A DNA stretch of 10,704 bases, from the NCBI GenBank assembly GCA_900754385.1, contig CAAECP010000065.1, positions 1 through 10,704 on the forward strand. Reading direction: 5' to 3'. This DNA is from an uncultured Collinsella sp. (GTDB lineage: Bacteria > Actinomycetota > Coriobacteriia > Coriobacteriales > Coriobacteriaceae). Each line of letters begins with the position of its first letter. Position 1 is the stretch's first letter. The notes beneath the pieces are model-generated. The model did not search any database. It had not been told where the DNA came from and was given only the letters and a program-made list of their open reading frames with translations. Positions 6,777-10,704 of this stretch are shown one piece after another. Position numbers and translations under genes: made by a program.

Positions 6777-6782
6777 ATTGTA
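6777..6782 (-). promoter_or_regulatory. Candidate -10 box for the amino acid ABC operon
   Basis: On the minus strand TACAAT lies 35 bases upstream of the ATPase start codon. The region 16-18 bases further upstream is GC-rich and offers no good -35 match. It is the best promoter candidate between the palindrome at 6858-6924 and the operon. Confidence 0.45.
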
Positions 6783-6857
6783 CGGAAAGAACCGCGTTTC
6801 CGCAGCCCACACTACATTCCCGTAAAGAACCCGCAACCTTCCACCTGCTCGTCGGCA

Positions 6858-6924
6858 CTCATTGGGGACAGGCTTAAATGAGTGCCCGCTCATTGGGTAC
6901 TCATTTAAGCCTGTCCCCAATGAG
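6858..6924. repeat. Perfect palindrome with 26-bp arms, GGGGACAG family
   Basis: The arms 6858-6883 and 6899-6924 are exact reverse complements over 26 bp and enclose a 15-nt loop. Each arm contains ATTGGGGACAGG followed by CTTAAATGAGT. The loop repeats the word CTCATTGGG that begins the left arm, so a shorter alternative hairpin (AATGAG / CTCATT) is also possible. No U-run follows on either strand. It lies between the yqeY terminator and the promoter region of the ABC operon. Confidence 0.8.
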
Positions 6925-6937
6925 CGCCTAGCCCAGC

Positions 6938-6969
6938 AAAAAGGGGCGCGACCATGACGGCCACGCCCC
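6938..6969 (-). terminator. Rho-independent terminator after yqeY
   Basis: On the minus strand a GC-rich hairpin (6959-6969 with 6943-6953, nine of eleven positions paired, loop of five) is followed by TTTTT at 6942-6938. It lies about 30 bases beyond the stop codon of the YqeY-family gene. Confidence 0.75.
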
Positions 6970-6999
6970 CCTCAACATCAACTATGTACCGCTCGGCCC

Positions 7000-7443
7000 T
7001 TACGCAAGCTTTGCGCCAACAATCTTGGCAGCCGCAGGCTTATCGAAGTTGCCGCCGGTGGCCTTGCCCAGGGCACCCATGACCTGGCCCATCTGCTTCT
7101 TGGACGTGGCACCCAGCTCGGCGATAACCTGCTCGATCAGGGCCTCGAGCTCCTCGCCCGAAACCTGCGCGGGCAGCAAGCTTTCCAGAATCTTGACCTG
7201 CTCGGTCAGGTTGTCGGTACGCTCCTGGTCGGTGCCGGCCTTGATGGACATCTCCAGCGTCTCGCTCGTCTGCTTGATCAGACGCTTGATCATGCTGTTG
7301 ACGTCTTCCTCGGTCACATCGCGGCGCTCGTTAACCTCGATATTCTTCACCTCTGCCTTGACCTGGCGAATGATGGACAGGCGAACCTTGTCCTTGGCCT
7401 TCATGGCCGCGATCATTTCCTTCTGCAGCTCTTCGTTGGTCAT
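7000..7443 (-). CDS. YqeY/GatB-domain protein
   Basis: The 147-residue helical, charged product fits the YqeY family, whose fold is shared with the C-terminal domain of the GatB subunit of the Asp/Glu-tRNA amidotransferase. A role in tRNA binding is suspected for the family but not established. Family landmarks are KDKVRLSIIRQVKAEVKN at about 18-35, LLPAQVSGEEL near 89-99, and KKQMGQVMGALGKATGG close to the C-terminus. The reading frame can start at a TTG at 7449, but the ATG at 7443 is preferred because AGAGAGGA (7451-7458) lies seven bases before it. The gene follows the foldase gene by 54 bp with no U-tract terminator between them, so the two may share a transcript. Confidence 0.87.
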   Translation of the reverse strand: MTNEELQKEMIAAMKAKDKVRLSIIRQVKAEVKNIEVNERRDVTEEDVNSMIKRLIKQTSETLEMSIKAGTDQERTDNLTEQVKILESLLPAQVSGEELEALIEQVIAELGATSKKQMGQVMGALGKATGGNFDKPAAAKIVGAKLA

Positions 7444-7497
7444 CTGCAAATCCTCTCTAATAGCGTGGGCGGCACTCGCGCGAGCACCGTCCCATGA

Positions 7498-8718
7498 TTA
7501 CTCAGTCGTCGACGAATCGTCGGTCGAGCTCTTGGTGACGCCCTTCAGACTCACGTTATAGGGTACGTCCTTGGGCATGGGGCTGACGGTGATGTCGGCA
7601 TCCTTCTTGTACTGCTCCAGCCACTCGCTGTACGCAGTGCTGGCCGCTTGCGTCTTCACCACATTGGAGACGTACTTCTTGATGGCCTCGGGCACCTGGT
7701 TGATGTCATCGACCTGATTATCGACATGGAAGTAGTCGGTGCACTTGATGATGTGGTAACCATAGGTCGACTCGACGACTCCGCTCACGTCGCTCTTGTT
7801 GAGCCCCTCGAGCGCCGTCTGGTAGCTGTCAACAAAGGTGGTGAGCTTATCCCAGCCCACATCGCCCTTCTTCTCCTTGGAACCGGTGTCCTCGGAGTAC
7901 TGCTCAACGGCGTCCTCAAAGCTCAGCTCACCGGAGTTGATCTTGTCCAGGCACTCCTGCGCCTTAGCCTTGGCGGCAGCCTTGTCCTCGTCGGAGGCGT
8001 CGGAATCAACCTTGATCAGGATGTTCGACGAGCGGCGAGCATCGTTGTAGTTAGACAGATTCTCGTTGATGTAATCGACAATCTCGCTGTCCTTGGGCTT
8101 GCTCGTGGGCGCGACGGCATCCTTAAGCTTTTGCTGTGCCAGGCTCTCCTTGAGCGAGTCCTTGTAGGTGTCCTCGGTGTAGCCGTAGGTCTTGAGGGTC
8201 TTCTTAAAGGTCTTGGCGCCGCCCGCACTCTTGCACGCGTCCTTCCAAGCCTTCTCGACCTCCTCGTCCGACACCGTCACGCCGTTCTCCTTCTGTGCCT
8301 GTTGAAGCAGAATCTGTTGCGTGTAGGAGTCGATAAGCTGCTTGCGGTACTTCTTGGGCGTGAGGTCGTTGTTAACCAGATACTGTGCCCAGTCCTTGTC
8401 CTTGGTGTAGCCGTAGGACGTGCGCATGCTCATGATCTGCTTGGTCACGGTGTCCTCGGTGAGGTTGGTGCCGTTGATAGTAGCAGCAACACCGCCGGTC
8501 AGCTTGTAGCCCGAGGTGTCCTCGGCCTGCGACATAAGGCCGGAGCACGCCATCGCCGAGACGGAAAGCAGCATCGCCAGCACGCCGATGACCACCAGAA
8601 CGATCTTAACGGTCTTAGACACGTACGTCTTGCGCTGCTTCTTGCGAGAGCTAGAGGCGACGCGAGCCTGCTGCTCGGGCGTCGGCTCGGGTGCGGGGTT
8701 CTTTTTCTTATTTGCCAT
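7498..8718 (-). CDS. Membrane-anchored PpiC/SurA-type peptidyl-prolyl isomerase (PrsA-like foldase)
   Basis: From the ATG at 8718 the product is 406 residues. Residues 1-35 are basic and rich in Lys, Pro and Gln, a hydrophobic segment spans about 37-57, and the rest is hydrophilic and lysine/aspartate-rich. A SurA-N-like region covers roughly 65-215. A parvulin PpiC domain covers about 227-330, with GDVGW at 285-289 and YGYHIIK at 319-325, both typical of active parvulins. It should help fold secreted proteins outside the membrane, as PrsA does. C58 ends the hydrophobic segment, but the preceding SAMA is a poor lipobox, so a signal anchor is at least as likely as a lipoprotein. The open frame extends to 8817, but that stretch crosses repeats and lacks a ribosome binding site, whereas AAAGG precedes 8718. 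A serine/threonine-rich tail ends the protein. Confidence 0.88.
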   Translation of the reverse strand: MANKKKNPAPEPTPEQQARVASSSRKKQRKTYVSKTVKIVLVVIGVLAMLLSVSAMACSGLMSQAEDTSGYKLTGGVAATINGTNLTEDTVTKQIMSMRTSYGYTKDKDWAQYLVNNDLTPKKYRKQLIDSYTQQILLQQAQKENGVTVSDEEVEKAWKDACKSAGGAKTFKKTLKTYGYTEDTYKDSLKESLAQQKLKDAVAPTSKPKDSEIVDYINENLSNYNDARRSSNILIKVDSDASDEDKAAAKAKAQECLDKINSGELSFEDAVEQYSEDTGSKEKKGDVGWDKLTTFVDSYQTALEGLNKSDVSGVVESTYGYHIIKCTDYFHVDNQVDDINQVPEAIKKYVSNVVKTQAASTAYSEWLEQYKKDADITVSPMPKDVPYNVSLKGVTKSSTDDSSTTE

Positions 8719-8754
8719 GGTTGGCCTTTCGCATAACGAATCGAACAAACGCCA

Positions 8755-8765
8755 TTGTGTCACAA
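8755..8765. promoter_or_regulatory. Small palindrome TTGTGTCACAA upstream of the foldase gene
   Basis: An 11-bp palindrome with 5-bp arms lies 37 bases before the ATG of the PpiC gene. Its position would suit an operator, but the word is short and no promoter elements around it are convincing. Nothing else that looks like a promoter stands out in 8719-8784. Confidence 0.25.
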
Positions 8766-8784
8766 CGCGGCCCCCGCGGCACGC

Positions 8785-8836
8785 TTGGTGCATTGGGGAC
8801 AGGTTAATCTGCACCATTTTGGTGCAAAGGGGACAG
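8785..8836. repeat. Direct repeat of TTGGTGCA-NN-GGGGACAG with internal hairpin
   Basis: TTGGTGCATTGGGGACAG (8785-8802) and TTGGTGCAAAGGGGACAG (8819-8836) are direct copies 34 bp apart and differ at two positions. Between them TGCACCA (8810-8816) pairs with TGGTGCA (8820-8826) over a three-base loop. It adjoins the larger palindrome at 8848-8928. Together they fill most of the 224-bp gap 8719-8942, which has no gene. Confidence 0.65.
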
Positions 8837-8847
8837 ATGCGGCAGCC

Positions 8848-8928
8848 GGCAGTTAGGGACGTTCCTTTTCTGCCGGCAGTTAGGGACAGTCCCCAAGTGC
8901 CGGCAGAAAAGGAACGTCCCCAAGTGCC
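8848..8928. repeat. 81-bp near-perfect palindrome with 40-nt arms and internal direct repeats
   Basis: The arms 8848-8887 and 8889-8928 match as reverse complements at 36 of 40 positions, with a single base at the centre. Each arm itself contains a 13-bp direct repeat 27 bp apart (GGCAGTTAGGGAC in the left arm, its variant GTCCCCAAGTGCC in the right), separated by GTTCCTTTTCTGCC or its complement. It lies 14 bases after the stop codon of the PTS EIIA gene and could stop transcription or protect the transcript end, though no T-run follows. Confidence 0.8.
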
Positions 8929-8942
8929 GACTCAGCCCCACC

Positions 8943-9407
8943 CTAGAAGTGGCGGCGGATGGCGTCGACCATGCCCTGGGGCGTGGTCTGGCCGAGCACG
9001 TCGGCTGCGGCATCGGCGTCCATAAAGATGTTCATGAGCGCCTGCAGAGCCTCGACCTGGCCGCCCGGCTCGGCGATGCCCAGATTGATGACGATCTGCG
9101 CCGGCACCGGAGCGCCCATGCCCGCCATAGCGTTAAATGTCACGGGCGCGGCGGGCTTCACCACCGCGATATAGGGCTTGGCCACAAACCCCGGATCGGT
9201 ATGCGGAATGGCAATGTTTGCCGCCGGCATGGCAAGGCCCGTGGGATAGGCATCCTCGCGCGTGAGAACGGCGTCGAGCCAACCGTCGGCAATGTAGCCA
9301 CGTGGTGCAAGCTCGCCCTCGAGCCGCGCAAACACCTCATCCGGCGTCGCACACTCCCAATCAAAAAACACCAACTCAGGCGTAAACAGCGCTTCGTTAT
9401 CCGCCAT
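8943..9407 (-). CDS. PTS sugar transporter subunit IIA, fructose/galactitol (PTS_EIIA_2) type
   Basis: The 154-residue product is a complete single EIIA domain. In this superfamily it accepts phosphate from HPr on a histidine and passes it to EIIB. H69 in NIAIPHTDP (64-72) is the expected phosphorylated residue, and REDAYPTGL at 50-58 is the conserved stretch before it. The C-terminal helices contain ALMNIFMDADAAADVL. The start is supported by GAGGTG five bases upstream. No EIIB, EIIC or sugar-metabolism gene lies in the window, so it is an orphan here. It may serve a permease encoded elsewhere or have a regulatory role like PtsN, although the galactitol-like sequence makes the first more likely. 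Confidence 0.87.
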   Translation of the reverse strand: MADNEALFTPELVFFDWECATPDEVFARLEGELAPRGYIADGWLDAVLTREDAYPTGLAMPAANIAIPHTDPGFVAKPYIAVVKPAAPVTFNAMAGMGAPVPAQIVINLGIAEPGGQVEALQALMNIFMDADAAADVLGQTTPQGMVDAIRRHF

Positions 9408-9484
9408 GCGCTCACCTCTCTCATCTAGTCACCTGCGACGTTCTTGAATGACCAGTCGTTAAAGACCGTTCCCGATGACTACCC

Positions 9485-9527
9485 AAAACAAAAGGTGGCC
9501 ACGCGCGCCTTGGCGCCAATGACCACC
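9485..9527 (-). terminator. Rho-independent terminator after purN
   Basis: On the minus strand GGTGGTCA (9527-9520) pairs with TGGCCACC (9501-9494), one pair being G-U. A GC-rich inner stem lies in between, and TTTTGTTTT (9493-9485) follows. It begins 33 bases after the purN stop codon and ends the pur transcript before the EIIA gene. Confidence 0.8.
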
Positions 9528-9559
9528 CTGACTACTCGGCTAAATTGTACTGTGTGCCG

Positions 9560-10261
9560 CTAGCCGCGAGGCGCGTCAATTGCGACCTTGCCGCTCTCCA
9601 GCACGTGGACGCGGCCGTCGGCGAGCATTTGCACAACCTCGGGATACAGCACGTGCTCAATCGCGTGGATGTGCTCCTCGAGCGTGTCGGCATCCCAGCC
9701 CTCCTCAACAGCCAGCGCGCGCTGGGCGATGATGGGACCGTTGTCGTAGATCTCGTTGGCAAAATGCACGGTCACGCCAGTTACCTTGACGCCGCGCGCA
9801 AAGGCATCGTCGATCGCGTGGGCACCGGTAAAGCTCGGCAGCAGGGCCGGGTGCAGGTTGACCACGCGGTTGGGAAACGCCACCAGCAGAGGCGTGTGCA
9901 CCATGCGCATGTAGCCGGCCATGACCACATACTCGCAGCCGCGCTCGAGAAGCTCGTGCGCGATGATCTCGTCGGCGGCAATAGGGTCGGCATAGACATC
10001 CTTGGACAGTGTGAGCGCCTGGATGCCCGCGCGCTCAGCGCGCTGCAAACCCTTAGCCGAAGGACGGCTCGACACCACAAGCTCAATCGAAGCGTTGAGC
10101 TTGCCGGCAGCGATCAGATCGATCAGCGCCTGCAGGTTGGTACCCGAACCGCTGATGAGCACACCGATCTTGAGCGGCTCGGCCGTATCGGTGCCGGTCG
10201 GACGGGTGTAGGGCACAAAGCCCAGGCCCTCGGCAGCGGCCATCTGCTCGTTAGCGCTCAT
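9560..10261 (-). CDS. purN: Phosphoribosylglycinamide formyltransferase (GART)
   Basis: PurN transfers a formyl group from 10-formyltetrahydrofolate to glycinamide ribonucleotide, the third step of IMP synthesis, in the cytosol. The 233-residue product has the phosphate-binding loop VLISGSGTNLQALID at 34-48, the catalytic N135 and H137 in NLHPALLPSF (135-144), and D173 in NEIYDNGP (169-176). These correspond to N106, H108 and D144 of the E. coli enzyme. About 30 residues precede the usual start of the fold; this N-terminal extension has no recognisable domain. The ATG at 10261 overlaps the end of purM by 11 bp, which indicates translational coupling in a pur operon. Starts inside the extension are possible, but no better ribosome binding site is seen. 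Confidence 0.93.
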   Translation of the reverse strand: MSANEQMAAAEGLGFVPYTRPTGTDTAEPLKIGVLISGSGTNLQALIDLIAAGKLNASIELVVSSRPSAKGLQRAERAGIQALTLSKDVYADPIAADEIIAHELLERGCEYVVMAGYMRMVHTPLLVAFPNRVVNLHPALLPSFTGAHAIDDAFARGVKVTGVTVHFANEIYDNGPIIAQRALAVEEGWDADTLEEHIHAIEHVLYPEVVQMLADGRVHVLESGKVAIDAPRG

Positions 10262-10704
10262 CGGAGTACACGACCTTACCGGAACCCTCGACGCACTCGC
10301 CCACGCGGAACGGCTTCTCGCCCAGCGCGACCAGGGCCTCGGTAACCGCGGCCTCGTCCTCGGGGGCGACGATCAGGCACAGGCCAACGCCCATGTTGAA
10401 AGTCTTGCATGCCTCATTGGGCGCGAGCTCGGCCTGGCGCGACACGTAGGTGATGACGGGCGGAACGTCCCAGCCCATCTCGGCACCGTTGCGGGTGACC
10501 ACGGCGTCGACGTCGTCGGCGAGCGCGCGGTTGAGGTTCTCGGTAATACCGCCGCCGGTGATATGGGCAATGGCATGAACGTTGGCGCCGCCGCGCAGCA
10601 GCTCAAGAATCGGCTTCACATAAATGCGCGTGGGGGCCAGCAGGGCGTCGGCCAGCGATGCGCCGCCGAGCTCCTCGAGCGGACGGCTCAGCTCCTCGGC
10701 CTTA
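10251..10704 (-). CDS. purM: Phosphoribosylformylglycinamidine cyclo-ligase, 3' part only
   Basis: The last 150 residues of PurM (AIR synthetase) are present; the gene's 5' part lies beyond the window edge. The frame reads through to the last base with PLEELGGASL, then TRIYVKPILELL, AHITGGGITENLNRAL and FNMGVGLCLIV, all landmarks of the PurM C-terminal domain. The enzyme closes the imidazole ring of FGAM with ATP to give AIR. Its TAA stop at 10251-10253 lies inside purN, so the two genes form an overlapping pair. The visible part has no frameshift or missing segment. Confidence 0.93.
   Translation of the reverse strand, partial: KAEELSRPLEELGGASLADALLAPTRIYVKPILELLRGGANVHAIAHITGGGITENLNRALADDVDAVVTRNGAEMGWDVPPVITYVSRQAELAPNEACKTFNMGVGLCLIVAPEDEAAVTEALVALGEKPFRVGECVEGSGKVVYSDER

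Noticed and set aside
7467..7493. Hairpin between the foldase and yqeY genes as a terminator
   Set aside because: GGG-CGG and CTCG / CGAG pair well, but no T-run follows on the minus strand, so termination is not supported and co-transcription remains likely.
8804..9013. A 69-codon minus-strand frame through the palindromes
   Set aside because: It consists of repeat sequence plus an out-of-frame piece of the EIIA gene and has no coding support.

Overview
The window looks like chromosome of a GC-rich actinobacterium. I infer the class Coriobacteriia, most likely Collinsella or a close relative, from the gene set, the codon choice and the style of the intergenic repeats. No search was run, so the taxon is an inference. 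There is no sign of phage, conjugative element, CRISPR array, rRNA or tRNA.

Layout. (1) Positions 1-2510, plus strand: a promoter and structured leader, then two overlapping genes for an NfnAB-type electron-bifurcating ferredoxin:NADP+ oxidoreductase, closed by a terminator. (2) 2445-2916: a 472-bp convergent intergenic region without a gene. It holds six copies of a TGTTACAGAT-core site in alternating orientation at 40-bp intervals, flanked by two inverted hairpins that carry GGTGCCTGTCCCC. (3) 2917-3540, minus strand: a cytidylate-kinase-like protein. (4) 3541-3711: a gap with an 88-nt two-tier hairpin. (5) 3712-6741, minus strand: a compact polar amino acid ABC importer operon (ATPase, Tat-type lipoprotein receptor, two permeases) with a candidate promoter. 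(6) 6742-6999: that promoter region, a perfect 26-bp-arm palindrome and the yqeY terminator. (7) 7000-8718, minus strand: a membrane-anchored PpiC-type foldase followed by a YqeY-family protein. (8) 8719-8942: a second repeat-rich gap with an almost perfect 40-nt-arm palindrome. (9) 8943-9407, minus strand: a lone PTS EIIA of the fructose/galactitol superfamily. (10) 9485-10704, minus strand: a terminator, purN, and the 3' part of purM, overlapping as in a pur operon.

The genes are ordinary central and envelope functions: NADPH/ferredoxin balance, amino acid uptake, extracytoplasmic folding and purine synthesis. The unusual content is intergenic. At least three gaps contain hairpins built around the same GGGGACAG word, and a separate alternating-site array lies between the convergent genes. 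These look like a family of dispersed palindromic elements, and the array is the best candidate here for something undescribed.
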